Assembly: GCF_002285415.1 (NCBI RefSeq)
Contig: NZ_NSBU01000005.1
Span: forward strand, 62,001 to 126,000
Reading direction: 5' to 3'
Length of the DNA: 64,000 nt
DNA from: Actibacterium pelagium
GTDB lineage: Bacteria > Pseudomonadota > Alphaproteobacteria > Rhodobacterales > Rhodobacteraceae
How positions within the stretch are numbered: position 1 is the first letter of the stretch; the number at the start of each line of letters is the position of its first letter. Shown piece by piece: positions 17,439 through 25,611 of the stretch. Under the pieces are notes generated by a model. It did no database searches. It saw only the letters and a list, made by a program, of their open reading frames with translations, and was not told the DNA's origin. A program made the translations under genes and the position numbers.

Positions 17439-18614
17439 ATGACAAATGTAGTGATCGTATCCGCGGGCCGGACTGCTGTTGGCAGCTTTGGCGGCTCTTT
17501 CGCAAACACTCCGGCTCACGAAATGGGCGCCGCCGTTCTGGAGGGCATCGTTGCGCGTGCCGGTATCGACAAGGCGGAAGTTTCGGAAACGATCCTCGGT
17601 CAGGTTCTGACCGGTGGCCAAGGCCAGAACCCGGCGCGTCAGGCACACGTGAACGCCGGTCTGCCGATCGAGTCGGCGGCTTGGGGTATCAACCAGGTTT
17701 GTGGTTCGGGCCTTCGCGCCGTTGCTCTGGGTGCTCAGCACATTCAGCTTGGTGATGCGGCCATCGTTGCTGCAGGCGGTCAAGAGAACATGACCCTGTC
17801 GCCCCACGTTGCACACCTGCGTGCCGGCCAGAAGATGGGCGACATGAAAATGATCGACTCGATGATCAAAGATGGTCTGTGGGACGCCTTCAACGGCTAT
17901 CACATGGGTCAGACTGCGGAAAACGTTGCCGAGCAGTGGCAGATCAGCCGCGACATGCAGGACGAGTTCGCTGTCGGTTCGCAGAACAAAGCCGAAGCCG
18001 CACAGAAAGCCGGCAAATTCGTGGACGAGATCATCCCCTTCACCGTGAAAACCCGCAAAGGCGACATCATCGTCGATAGCGACGAGTACATCCGCCACGG
18101 TGCGAACCTAGAAGCCATGGCCAAGATGCGCCCGGCCTTCACCCGCGACGGTTCGGTCACCGCGGCAAACGCCTCGGGCCTGAACGACGGTGCAGCGGCT
18201 GTTCTGCTGATGTCGGCAGATGAGGCCGAGAAGCGTGGTCTGGAGCCGCTGGCACGTATCGCATCCTACGCAACCGCGGGTCTGGACCCGTCGGTCATGG
18301 GTGTCGGCCCGATCTACGCATCGCGCAAAGCGCTGGATAAAGCGGGCTGGAAGGCCGACGATCTGGACCTGATCGAAGCCAACGAAGCTTTTGCTGCGCA
18401 GGCTTGCGCCGTGAACAAAGACATGGGCTGGGATACCTCGAAGGTAAACGTCAACGGCGGCGCCATCGCGATCGGTCACCCGATCGGCGCCTCGGGCTGC
18501 CGTATCCTGAACACCCTGCTGTTCGAAATGAAGCGTTCGGATGCCAAGAAGGGCCTTGCGACCCTCTGCATCGGTGGCGGCATGGGCGTCGCCATGTGTC
18601 TGGAACGCGCCTAA
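17439..18614 (+). CDS. phaA: Acetyl-CoA C-acetyltransferase (beta-ketothiolase)
   Basis: A 391-residue biosynthetic thiolase that condenses two acetyl-CoA into acetoacetyl-CoA. The acyl-accepting Cys88 lies in NQVCGSGLRA, His347 in IAIGHPIGASG, and the base Cys377 in LCIGGGMG. The length is typical. The gene stands just ahead of phaB in the same direction, so the pair supplies (R)-3-hydroxybutyryl-CoA for polyhydroxybutyrate. No PHA synthase lies in this window. A hairpin at 18624-18644 follows the stop, so phaB may be expressed partly from its own promoter. Confidence 0.96.
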   Translation: MTNVVIVSAGRTAVGSFGGSFANTPAHEMGAAVLEGIVARAGIDKAEVSETILGQVLTGGQGQNPARQAHVNAGLPIESAAWGINQVCGSGLRAVALGAQHIQLGDAAIVAAGGQENMTLSPHVAHLRAGQKMGDMKMIDSMIKDGLWDAFNGYHMGQTAENVAEQWQISRDMQDEFAVGSQNKAEAAQKAGKFVDEIIPFTVKTRKGDIIVDSDEYIRHGANLEAMAKMRPAFTRDGSVTAANASGLNDGAAAVLLMSADEAEKRGLEPLARIASYATAGLDPSVMGVGPIYASRKALDKAGWKADDLDLIEANEAFAAQACAVNKDMGWDTSKVNVNGGAIAIGHPIGASGCRILNTLLFEMKRSDAKKGLATLCIGGGMGVAMCLERA

Positions 18615-18623
18615 GGAAAAGTT

Positions 18624-18644
18624 GGGGCAGGGACAACCTGCCCC
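18624..18644 (+). terminator. Hairpin between phaA and phaB
   Basis: GGGGCAGG (18624-18631) pairs with CCTGCCCC (18637-18644), loop GACAA, followed by ATTCCTTT. It is a terminator or attenuator between two functionally paired genes and could reduce phaB expression relative to phaA. Confidence 0.65.
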
Positions 18645-18787
18645 ATTCCTTTGGGGTTTGGCCCTAGACTATTCCCAAAACACATAGCGGACATTCCATA
18701 GGCCCACTGCCTCGAGGAGGGCAGGTGCGTTAAGGAAAGGCCCGTAAATACAACAAACTTGTTGACCTATTACGGAGGAGACAGACC

Positions 18788-19513
18788 ATGGCAAAAGTAG
18801 CACTCGTCACCGGCGGTTCGCGCGGTATCGGTGAAGCCATTTCGAAAGCCCTGAAAGCGGAGGGCTATCAAGTGGCCGCCACTTACGCAGGCAATGACGA
18901 GAAGGCCGCTGCCTTCACCGAAGCAACCGGTATCAAGACCTACAAGTGGGACGTTGCGGACTACGAAGCCAGCGCAGCAGGCATCGCGCAGGTCGAGGCC
19001 GATCTGGGCCCGGTCGACGTTGTTGTAGCCAACGCGGGCATCACTTGGGACGGTTTCTTCCACAAGATGACCCCCGAACAGTGGAACAAAGTTGTCGCGA
19101 CTAACCTGACCGGTGTTTTCAACACCGTGCGTCCGGTATGGCCGGGCATGCGTGAGCGTGGCTTTGGCCGCGTCATCGTGATCTCTTCGATCAACGGCCA
19201 GAAAGGCCAAGCGGGTCAGGTGAACTATGCCGCGACCAAAGCGGGCGATCTGGGCATCGTGAAATCGCTGGCGCAGGAAGGCGCTGCGAAAGGCATCACT
19301 GCCAACGCAATCTGCCCGGGCTACATCGGCACCGAAATGGTTCGCGCGATCCCCGAGAAAGTTCTGAACGAACGCATCATCCCGCAGATCCCTGCTGGCC
19401 GTCTGGGCGAGCCGGAAGAAATCGCACGCTGCGTGACCTTCCTGGCCTCGGACGATGCTGGTTTCATCAACGGTTCGACCATCTCGGCGAACGGCGGTCA
19501 GTTCTTCGTCTAA
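18788..19513 (+). CDS. phaB: Acetoacetyl-CoA reductase (NADPH)
   Basis: A 241-residue short-chain dehydrogenase matching PhaB. It has the cofactor loop TGGSRGIG at 8-15, the NAG motif (ANAGITWDGFFHKM) near 81, and catalytic Ser134, Tyr147 and Lys151 in ISSINGQKGQ and YAATK. The ISSINGQKGQ and ICPGYIGTEM segments are characteristic of PhaB rather than FabG. It reduces acetoacetyl-CoA to (R)-3-hydroxybutyryl-CoA after PhaA. A GGAGGAGA-like site precedes the ATG. A strong terminator follows at 19537-19565. Confidence 0.95.
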   Translation: MAKVALVTGGSRGIGEAISKALKAEGYQVAATYAGNDEKAAAFTEATGIKTYKWDVADYEASAAGIAQVEADLGPVDVVVANAGITWDGFFHKMTPEQWNKVVATNLTGVFNTVRPVWPGMRERGFGRVIVISSINGQKGQAGQVNYAATKAGDLGIVKSLAQEGAAKGITANAICPGYIGTEMVRAIPEKVLNERIIPQIPAGRLGEPEEIARCVTFLASDDAGFINGSTISANGGQFFV

Positions 19514-19536
19514 GAACTTCGCACAGAACAGAAGAG

Positions 19537-19565
19537 GGGCCGCTCGATCGAGCGGCCCTTTCTTT
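19537..19565 (+). terminator. phaB intrinsic terminator
   Basis: GGGCCGCTCGA (19537-19547) is directly followed by its reverse complement TCGAGCGGCCC (19548-19558) and then TTTCTTTTT. This is a textbook rho-independent terminator for phaB. Confidence 0.92.
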
Positions 19566-19594
19566 TTGTCGTGACTTATTAGCTCTCTGCGGTG

Positions 19595-19765
19595 TCAGGC
19601 GGTTGGCTGAATGCCCATGCTGGTCGAGTGGCGGCGCGGCAGCACCTTTGCCCAAGACTGCAGGTTGAAGATCGTGCCAAAGACCTTGGCAAAAACACGG
19701 GCACGTTCGGCGTGCGCGATGCGGATGGCCTCGGCTTGGCGAGCATTGGTGGGTATTTCGAACAT
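19595..19765 (-). CDS. Small basic protein, 56 residues, divergent from a LysR gene
   Basis: A short gene reading MFEIPTNARQAEAIRIAHAE and on through a basic, helical centre (RARVFAKVFGTIF) to QPTA. It has a clear GAGG site seven bases before the ATG and lies head to head with the LysR-type gene at 19875, as regulated targets often do. It resembles small Rhodobacteraceae proteins of the RSP_7527 kind in size and in its Ala/Arg-rich helix, but I cannot confirm the family. Function is unknown. The coding call rests on the start context, frame integrity and position. Confidence 0.5.
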   Translation of the reverse strand: MFEIPTNARQAEAIRIAHAERARVFAKVFGTIFNLQSWAKVLPRRHSTSMGIQPTA

Positions 19766-19874
19766 TTGTTAGCCTCGTGGATTAGTATTGTTGAAGTGAT
19801 TTTAATATGAGGTTTTGTAATTCAGTTAACAAACGAGACTTTTCATCATTTCAATTTAGATATACTTAAGTGAA

Positions 19875-20813
19875 ATGACTGATCGACTTCCCCCTTTGAC
19901 CGCCTTGCGTGCTTTTGAAGCAGCAGCCCGACACATGTCTTTTGCCAAGGCTGCGGATGAATTGAATGTGACCCCGGCTGCACTGTCCTTCCAGATCAAG
20001 TCGCTGGAAGAGTATTTGGGACAGCCTTTGTTCATCCGGCTGAACCGCGCGGTGAAATTGACTGAAGCTGGGCGCGTGTTGTCACCGGGGGTAACCGAAG
20101 GCTTTCAGACCCTGACTGCTGCGTGGCGCGCAGCGCGGCGATTGCAGAATGAAACCACGTTGAGTGTCACGGCTGGCCCCGCATTTACGGCCAAGTGGCT
20201 GGCGCCTCGGCTATATGAGTTCGCCCGCGCCAATCCAGAGGTCGACCTTCGGTTCACGGCCTCGCTCAGGGTGATGGATTTTGAGTTGGATGAAGTGGAT
20301 GTCGCCATCCGGTTTGGTTTGCACGAACAGGAGGACCCCTCGCTCTGGTCCCAACCTTTTGCGCGCGAGTGGGTTACGCCGGTGATGTCGCCTGAAATGG
20401 CAAAGGACTTTCCTACGCCCGAATCCCTGCGCGATGCGCCGATCCTTTTTGATGACTCGTTGGACTTTCTTGCCAACCCCGTCGGCTGGTCTGCCTGGCT
20501 TGAAAAGGCCGGCGTCGATTTCACACCGACCCATGGTCCCCATTTTTCCAATTCCGATCACGCGGTGGATGCCGCCATCGCCGGGGCAGGAGTTGTTTTG
20601 GGGCGTCGGTCAATCACCGTGAAGGATTTGCACGAAGGCAAGCTGGTCGCGCCTTATGGTCTCGCAATAGAGACGCGGGCGCATTATCGCTTTGTCTGCC
20701 GCAAAGGGACAGAGACCCGTCCCCATATTGCAGCGTTTTTGGATTGGATGCTGTCAGAGGTCGAAAAGACCGCGTCGGTACACGAGCAATTGACCATCGT
20801 CCCGGTCGGCTAG
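19875..20813 (+). CDS. LysR-family transcriptional regulator (GcvA-like)
   Basis: A 312-residue LysR regulator. The N-terminal winged helix-turn-helix reads LPPLTALRAFEAAARHMSF and VTPAALSFQIKSLEEYLG, the signature of the GcvA/AmpR-like branch. The rest is a periplasmic-binding-fold effector domain (TAGPAFTAKWLAPRLYEF; DVAIRFG). LysR regulators of this type often control a divergent neighbour, here the 56-residue gene. The AT-rich gap 19766-19874 would hold the operator. The effector is unknown. The stop codon lies in the loop of a hairpin shared with the convergent DUF1150 gene. Confidence 0.88.
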   Translation: MTDRLPPLTALRAFEAAARHMSFAKAADELNVTPAALSFQIKSLEEYLGQPLFIRLNRAVKLTEAGRVLSPGVTEGFQTLTAAWRAARRLQNETTLSVTAGPAFTAKWLAPRLYEFARANPEVDLRFTASLRVMDFELDEVDVAIRFGLHEQEDPSLWSQPFAREWVTPVMSPEMAKDFPTPESLRDAPILFDDSLDFLANPVGWSAWLEKAGVDFTPTHGPHFSNSDHAVDAAIAGAGVVLGRRSITVKDLHEGKLVAPYGLAIETRAHYRFVCRKGTETRPHIAAFLDWMLSEVEKTASVHEQLTIVPVG

Positions 20814-20820
20814 GCCGACC
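20804..20820. terminator. Hairpin whose loop is the LysR stop codon
   Basis: GGTCGGC (20804-20810) pairs with GCCGACC (20814-20820). The three-base loop TAG is the stop codon of the LysR gene. It has no T tract. It lies between two convergent genes whose ends are 17 bases apart. Confidence 0.5.
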
Positions 20821-20830
20821 GGTCAAAGGT

Positions 20831-21058
20831 TTAGTGCACGCTTACAGGTGCAAAGTTGTTCTCGCGCGCCATGAAAAAGGCTTCGCGACGGTTGGTGGCC
20901 AGCGCCAGAGGTTCGCCCTGTGCGTTGTGGACCGCGAACAGGGTCTTTGCCCCCTCGGCGCGTTCCTGTACCTCTTCTGGCAGATCTTCGACTGCGACTT
21001 CGCGGACGTAGACGATGCCGTTTTCCATCTCTTCGGAGAATTCAAAACTCGTATTCAT
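20831..21058 (-). CDS. DUF1150 family protein
   Basis: A 75-residue acidic protein of the DUF1150 family, recognised by ENGIVYVREVAVEDLPEEVQ and the end segment ATNRREAFFMARENNFAPVSVH. DUF1150 genes regularly follow small heat-shock protein genes in alphaproteobacteria, and here it starts seven bases after the hsp20 stop. It is therefore expected to be made with Hsp20 under heat or envelope stress. The molecular role is unknown; a partner or adaptor of Hsp20 is a reasonable guess. Confidence 0.88.
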   Translation of the reverse strand: MNTSFEFSEEMENGIVYVREVAVEDLPEEVQERAEGAKTLFAVHNAQGEPLALATNRREAFFMARENNFAPVSVH

Positions 21059-21065
21059 CTGCCTC

Positions 21066-21479
21066 TTACCCTTGGTTGATCTTGATTGTCTGAACGACGG
21101 TTTCCGGAACCGATCGCTTCAGGTCCACATGCAGCAAACCGTGCTCCATCGTGGCGCCTGCGACTTCGACGCCATCCGCCAGCACAAAACTGCGCTGGAA
21201 CTGGCGCGCGGCAATCCCGCGATGCAGGAACACACGATCATCACCGTCGTCAGAATTGCGACCACGAATCACCAGTTGGCTGTCCTCGACCGTGATCGAC
21301 AGGTCCTCTTCGCGGAAACCGGCAACGGCAAGCGTAATGCGGTACCCGTGGTCCGAGGTCTGTTCGATATTGAAAGGAGGATAACCTTCGTTCCCGGTTT
21401 TTGCAGTGCGTTCCATCAAACGCTCCAGCTGTTCAAACCCAAGAAGATAGGGGTGAGACCCCAAAGTAAGCTTCGTCAT
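21066..21479 (-). CDS. Small heat-shock protein Hsp20 (IbpA-like)
   Basis: A 137-residue alpha-crystallin-type chaperone that holds unfolding proteins for refolding by DnaK/ClpB. It has the IbpA-type opening HPYLLGFEQLERLM, the strand segment PPFNIEQTSDHGYRITLAVAG, and the conserved GLLHVDLKR near residue 115. A heat-shock sigma-32 type promoter is visible about 70 bases upstream. It forms a two-gene unit with DUF1150 and is divergent from the DUF465 gene. Confidence 0.93.
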   Translation of the reverse strand: MTKLTLGSHPYLLGFEQLERLMERTAKTGNEGYPPFNIEQTSDHGYRITLAVAGFREEDLSITVEDSQLVIRGRNSDDGDDRVFLHRGIAARQFQRSFVLADGVEVAGATMEHGLLHVDLKRSVPETVVQTIKINQG

Positions 21480-21550
21480 TGCAGCAAGTCCTTAACGTCA
21501 AGCGACCTGATTGGTGCGGCCCCAAAAGAGGCGACCGCTTCTGTTAGGAA

Positions 21551-21579
21551 ATATGGGGCGGAGAAAGCCGAACTACAAG
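21551..21579 (-). promoter_or_regulatory. RpoH (sigma-32) type promoter of hsp20
   Basis: On the minus strand CTTGTAG (21579-21573) and CCCATAT (21557-21551) are separated by 15 bases. This is close to the sigma-32 consensus CTTGAAA and CCCATNT with 11-16 base spacing. It lies upstream of the hsp20 start at 21479, leaving a leader of roughly 65 bases. Confidence 0.7.
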
Positions 21580-21652
21580 CCCTGCAAGCTTTGCCTTTCA
21601 GTTCGAAGAGGCGTATGATTTCAACAATGTTGTTGGGGTTGAGAGGCAATTC

Positions 21653-21874
21653 GTGAACATTGCCAGCGAAATGAACAGCGACGAGGTCCTGCGCGTCAAG
21701 CTAGAGGTCCTGCGCCGCGAACACCGTGATCTGGACGAAGCCATTCGCGCGCTCGAAGAAAAGGGCGGCGCGTCCTGTCAGTTCACTGTCAAACGTCTGA
21801 AAAAGCAAAAGCTGGGCCTGAAGGACCGGATTGCTGTGATCGAGGACCGTTTGACCCCTGATATTATTGCGTAA
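21653..21874 (+). CDS. DUF465 / YdcH family protein
   Basis: A 73-residue helical protein of the DUF465 (YdcH) family, recognised by LRREHRDLDEAIRALEEKG and the tail RLKKQKLGLKDRIAVIEDRL. It should form a helical hairpin or short coiled coil. Function is unknown. The GTG at 21653 has GAGAGG seven bases upstream (21641-21646). The ATG at 21671, six codons further on, has no good site, so GTG is preferred. It precedes purE by 47 bases in the same direction and may share its transcript. Confidence 0.85.
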   Translation: MNIASEMNSDEVLRVKLEVLRREHRDLDEAIRALEEKGGASCQFTVKRLKKQKLGLKDRIAVIEDRLTPDIIA

Positions 21875-21921
21875 CGTCAGCATCTTTGTATATTGCCGCT
21901 TCCGAAACGACGGGGGCTTAA

Positions 21922-22410
21922 ATGTCGCAAGTGAAAGTGGGCATCATCATGGGCAGCCAATCCGATTGGCCGACCATGAAACTGGCAGCAGATATTCTGG
22001 ATGAACTCGGCGTGGCTTACGAGGCCCGTATCGTCTCGGCCCACCGCACACCCGACCGTCTATGGGACTATGGCAAGACCGCCGTTGATCGCGGTCTAGA
22101 GGTGATTATTGCCGGGGCCGGGGGTGCTGCGCACTTGCCCGGCATGATGGCCTCTAAAACCCGCGTGCCCGTGGTTGGCGTGCCTGTGCAGACCAAGGCG
22201 CTTTCGGGTGTCGACAGCCTTTATTCGATTGTTCAGATGCCCAAGGGTTTCCCCGTGGCGACCATGGCCATCGGCGCGGCCGGTGCGGCCAACGCGGGGC
22301 TGATGGCGGCTGGTATCCTTGCCAATAGCGACGCAGAGCTTGCCGCGCGTCTTGATAAATGGCGCGACGATCTGTCGGCCTCGATCCCCGAGGTGCCAAG
22401 CGATGACTGA
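21922..22410 (+). CDS. purE: 5-(carboxyamino)imidazole ribonucleotide mutase
   Basis: A 162-residue class I PurE that moves the carboxyl group of N5-CAIR to C4, giving CAIR in purine synthesis. The active-site segments [10 protein letters not shown] (residues 11-20) and [10 protein letters not shown] (His near 43) are intact, as is the [12 protein letters not shown] loop. It overlaps purK by eight bases, so the two enzymes of this carboxylation step are made together. The unit continues to a strong terminator at 23504-23525. Confidence 0.96.
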   Translation: MSQVKVGIIMGSQSDWPTMKLAADILDELGVAYEARIVSAHRTPDRLWDYGKTAVDRGLEVIIAGAGGAAHLPGMMASKTRVPVVGVPVQTKALSGVDSLYSIVQMPKGFPVATMAIGAAGAANAGLMAAGILANSDAELAARLDKWRDDLSASIPEVPSDD

Positions 22411-23479
22411 GGCTCTGCAATCCGGTGCAACCATTGGCATTCTGGGCGGCGGCCAACTGGGTCGCATGCTGTCGGTCGCGGCGTCCCGTCTTGGGTTTAA
22501 AACGCATATTTTTGAGCCCGGAGCGAACCCGCCTGCGGGTCAGGTGGCCGATCAGGTGACGACGGCGTCCTATGATGACCTTGATGCGCTGAAGGCCTTT
22601 GCTGAAAGCGTGGATGTCATCACCTATGAGTTTGAAAACATCCCCACTGCGGCGCTGGACACGCTGGAAGCCCTGCGCCCCGTGCGCCCGGGCCGCGACG
22701 CCCTGCGTGTGTCGCAGGATCGCCTGATCGAAAAGGCGTTCCTGACCGATCTTGGCCTGCAAACCGCGCCTTTCGCGGCTGTGGATGATGAGGTCGATCT
22801 GGCCGAAGCGCTGGAAGAAATCGGCGCCCCTGCGATTCTGAAAACCCGTCGCTTTGGCTATGACGGCAAAGGTCAGGCGCGGATCAATGGCCCTGAGGAT
22901 GCGGAAAAGGCGCTGGCCGATATGGCGGGCGCCCCCGCGATTTATGAAGGCTTTGTCAATTTCTCGCACGAGGTCTCGGTGATTGCAGCGCGCAGCCTTG
23001 ATGGTCGTGTCGCTTGTTTCGATCCCGGTCAAAACGTCCACAAGGATGGTATCCTGCACACGACCACTGTTCCGGCTCAATTGACCGTCAAACAGCGGAC
23101 CGACGCGGTGCTGCTGGCGGCGCAGATCCTGAACAAGCTGTCTTATGTCGGCGTCATGGGCGTTGAACTGTTCGTCACGCCAGAGGGCCTGATCGTGAAC
23201 GAGATCGCCCCGCGGGTGCATAACTCTGGTCACTGGACCCAGAACGGCTGCTCCATCGACCAGTTCGAACAGCACATTCGTGCAGTGGTCGGCTGGCCCT
23301 TGGGCGACGGGACGCGGCATTCGGATATCGAAATGTTGAACCTGATTGGTGATGACGTAGACGCGGTTCCTGACTACGCGAAAGACAGCAAGACCGCGAT
23401 CCACCTTTACGGCAAGGCCGAAGCGCGCCCCGGTCGCAAGATGGGGCACATCAACCGCTATATCGGTGCGGCCAAATAA
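22403..23479 (+). CDS. purK: 5-(carboxyamino)imidazole ribonucleotide synthase
   Basis: A 358-residue ATP-grasp enzyme that makes N5-CAIR from AIR, bicarbonate and ATP. It has [16 protein letters not shown] at the N terminus, the ATP-grasp segment [13 protein letters not shown] near residue 150, [14 protein letters not shown], and the late [17 protein letters not shown] 22403 lies inside the end of purE and gives the expected family N terminus. It supplies the substrate of PurE. A GC-rich terminator follows. Confidence 0.96.
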   Translation: MTEALQSGATIGILGGGQLGRMLSVAASRLGFKTHIFEPGANPPAGQVADQVTTASYDDLDALKAFAESVDVITYEFENIPTAALDTLEALRPVRPGRDALRVSQDRLIEKAFLTDLGLQTAPFAAVDDEVDLAEALEEIGAPAILKTRRFGYDGKGQARINGPEDAEKALADMAGAPAIYEGFVNFSHEVSVIAARSLDGRVACFDPGQNVHKDGILHTTTVPAQLTVKQRTDAVLLAAQILNKLSYVGVMGVELFVTPEGLIVNEIAPRVHNSGHWTQNGCSIDQFEQHIRAVVGWPLGDGTRHSDIEMLNLIGDDVDAVPDYAKDSKTAIHLYGKAEARPGRKMGHINRYIGAAK

Positions 23480-23503
23480 CCAGAGTGAAAAGTTGAAATG
23501 AAT

Positions 23504-23525
23504 AAGGGGGCCGCGGCCCCCTTTT
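23504..23525. terminator. purEK / DUF6524 shared terminator
   Basis: AAGGGGGCC (23504-23512) pairs with GGCCCCCTT (23515-23523), followed by further T. It lies between purK and the convergent DUF6524 gene whose stop is at 23527. Confidence 0.85.
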
Positions 23526-23526
23526 C

Positions 23527-23928
23527 TCATCCTTCGTCGATGTCGTCGATATCGACCTGACCCGACAAGCGGCGGCGGATAAGTGACCAGCTTAGCCCAA
23601 TACCAAGAACCAGAGAGGTCGCCAAAATGCCGATCCACAGGTTCAGGCTGGGATTATCCAGCGTCAGCCAGCCCCAATCGATCAGCACCCAGATCAACGC
23701 GCCGACAACGGCTGCGACAAGCGCCATCCCAAACACACCGATCGACCGTAACGTGGCGCGCAGATAGACGATATAGCCGACCAGAAGGATCAGGCCCAAC
23801 AACAGCACAATCGGCAAGCTTTCGGAATAATTCGCTTCCGCCCAGGCCACGTAATTCAGGCTGGTTGGGTTGTAGGTCAGGGTCAAAAGAACAAAGGCAA
23901 ACGCCCAACGCAAAAGGATCTGGGTCAT
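23527..23928 (-). CDS. DUF6524 family membrane protein
   Basis: A 133-residue protein with about four membrane helices, starting MTQILLRWAFAFVLLTLTYNP. It contains a conserved mid-segment (SESLPIVLLLGLILLVGYIVYLRATLRSIG is its second helix with the basic turn) and a short acidic cytoplasmic tail (DIDDIDEG). It fits the DUF6524 family of small proteobacterial membrane proteins; function is unknown. GGAG six bases before ATG 23928 decides the start; an in-frame ATG at 24045 would add a non-hydrophobic extension. It is divergent from purA. Confidence 0.78.
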   Translation of the reverse strand: MTQILLRWAFAFVLLTLTYNPTSLNYVAWAEANYSESLPIVLLLGLILLVGYIVYLRATLRSIGVFGMALVAAVVGALIWVLIDWGWLTLDNPSLNLWIGILATSLVLGIGLSWSLIRRRLSGQVDIDDIDEG

Positions 23929-24062
23929 AGGAAACTCCACTATTTGGCAAATTGGTGCCGGATACTGGGGCACCTGTCCAGCCTGAAGTACATTTTCCGG
24001 TTTGCGTGCGCCGTCAGGATCGTTATACCGACGCGGGTTTTCCAAGAATTCAAGGATCAGAC

Positions 24063-25358
24063 ATGGCCAATGTTGTTGTCGTCGGGGCCCAGTGGGGCGA
24101 CGAGGGAAAAGGCAAGATCGTAGACTGGCTCTCGGAGCGTGCAGATATCATTGCGCGGTTCCAGGGTGGTCATAACGCAGGGCACACGCTGGTCATTGAC
24201 GGTAAGGTCTACAAGCTGCACGCGCTGCCCTCGGGTGTGGTGCGTGGCGGCAAGCTGTCGGTCATCGGCAACGGGGTTGTGCTGGATCCGTGGAACCTTG
24301 TGAAAGAGATTGCCACGGTCACCGAGCAAGGCGTCGAAATTTCGCCCGAGACCCTGATGATCGCCGAGAACACGCCGCTGATCCTGCCGTTCCACGGCGA
24401 ATTGGATCGCGCGCGGGAAGAGGCGGCCTCGAAGGGTACCAAGATCGGCACCACCGGTCGCGGTATCGGTCCCTGCTACGAAGACAAAGTCGGCCGCCGC
24501 GCCATCCGCGTTGCGGACCTTGCGGATGAGGCGACACTGGAGGCCCGCGTTGACCGCGCCCTTCAGCACCATGATCCGCTGCGCAAAGGTTTGGGTGTTG
24601 AACCCATCGACCGCGAAGCGCTGATTGCTCAACTGAAAGAGATCGCACCTGAGATCCTGAAATTTGCCGCTCCGGTTTGGAAAGTGCTGAACGAAAAGCG
24701 TAAAGCCGGTAAACGTATCCTGTTCGAGGGTGCGCAAGGCGCGTTGCTGGATATCGACTTCGGAACTTATCCTTTCGTGACCTCGTCCAATGTGATCGCA
24801 GGTCAGGCCGCAACCGGTGTCGGCATCGGCCCGGGCTCGATCGACTATGTTCTTGGAATCGTGAAAGCCTATACCACCCGCGTCGGTGAGGGCCCGTTCC
24901 CGACCGAGCTGGACGACGAAGACGGCCAGCGTCTGGGCGAGCGCGGCCACGAGTTCGGCACCACCACTGGCCGCAAGCGCCGCTGTGGCTGGTTTGACGC
25001 CGCTTTGGTCCGCCAGACCTGCGCGACATCGGGCGTCACCGGTATCTCGTTGACCAAGCTGGACGTGTTGGACGGGTTCGAAACCCTGAAGATCTGCGTG
25101 GGCTATGATCTGGACGGCGAACGTCTGGATTATCTGCCAACCGCCGCCGATCAGCAGGCGCGCTGTACCCCCATCTATGAAGAGATGCCGGGTTGGAGCG
25201 AATCGACCGAAGGCGCGCGCAGCTGGGCAGATCTGCCCGCCAACGCGATCAAATACGTTCGTCGCGTCGAAGAGCTGATCGATTGCCCGGTCGCGCTTCT
25301 GTCGACCTCGCCCGAGCGCGAGGACACCATCCTTGTCACCGATCCCTTCGCTGACTGA
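24063..25358 (+). CDS. purA: Adenylosuccinate synthetase
   Basis: A 431-residue enzyme joining IMP and aspartate with GTP to adenylosuccinate, the first AMP-specific step. The GTP loop [11 protein letters not shown] is at residues 8-18, with the His in GGHNAGHTL, the IMP loop [13 protein letters not shown] and [12 protein letters not shown]. Family length and N terminus fix ATG 24063. Its stop shares a base with the DUF2842 start (TGATGG). It is the third purine locus in this window, after purEK and before purD. Confidence 0.97.
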   Translation: MANVVVVGAQWGDEGKGKIVDWLSERADIIARFQGGHNAGHTLVIDGKVYKLHALPSGVVRGGKLSVIGNGVVLDPWNLVKEIATVTEQGVEISPETLMIAENTPLILPFHGELDRAREEAASKGTKIGTTGRGIGPCYEDKVGRRAIRVADLADEATLEARVDRALQHHDPLRKGLGVEPIDREALIAQLKEIAPEILKFAAPVWKVLNEKRKAGKRILFEGAQGALLDIDFGTYPFVTSSNVIAGQAATGVGIGPGSIDYVLGIVKAYTTRVGEGPFPTELDDEDGQRLGERGHEFGTTTGRKRRCGWFDAALVRQTCATSGVTGISLTKLDVLDGFETLKICVGYDLDGERLDYLPTAADQQARCTPIYEEMPGWSESTEGARSWADLPANAIKYVRRVEELIDCPVALLSTSPEREDTILVTDPFAD

Positions 25359-25591
25359 TGGCGCTGAGCTATAAATTCCGCCGCCGTCTGGCGCTGCTGA
25401 TTCTTGTGGTCGGGCTGCCCGTCTATATCGTGGCGGCGGTGACGATCTTGAACCTGCTCGGCCGGCCCAGCCTGTTGGTCGAGCTGATCGTCTACATTGC
25501 CCTAGGCGTGGCCTGGGCATTCCCGTTCAAGTTCATCTTTCGGGGGGTTGGTCAGGCCGATCCCGACTCGCAGGACAGCGACCAAGACTGA
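25358..25591 (+). CDS. DUF2842 family membrane protein
   Basis: A 77-residue protein of the DUF2842 family with two membrane helices (about residues 11-31 and 41-58) and an acidic tail (PDSQDSDQD). The second helix carries the family motif GVAWAFPFKFIFRG. Function is unknown. It is coupled to purA by a one-base overlap of stop and start, an arrangement that suggests cotranslation. Its stop lies at the foot of a hairpin shared with the convergent Glu/Ala-rich gene. Confidence 0.85.
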   Translation: MALSYKFRRRLALLILVVGLPVYIVAAVTILNLLGRPSLLVELIVYIALGVAWAFPFKFIFRGVGQADPDSQDSDQD

Positions 25592-25611
25592 CCACGCCGC
25601 TTAGGCGTGGT
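25591..25611. terminator. Hairpin spanning both stop codons of a convergent pair
   Basis: ACCACGCC (25591-25598) pairs with GGCGTGGT (25604-25611), loop GCTTA. The first base is the last base of the DUF2842 stop, and the loop contains the TAA (minus strand) of the next gene. There is no strong T tract in either direction. Confidence 0.55.

Noticed and set aside
22154-23638. A long open frame (494 codons) on the minus strand across purE-purK
   Set aside because: It is the antisense shadow of two well-recognised enzymes in GC-rich DNA; its translation has no family pattern and no ribosome site.
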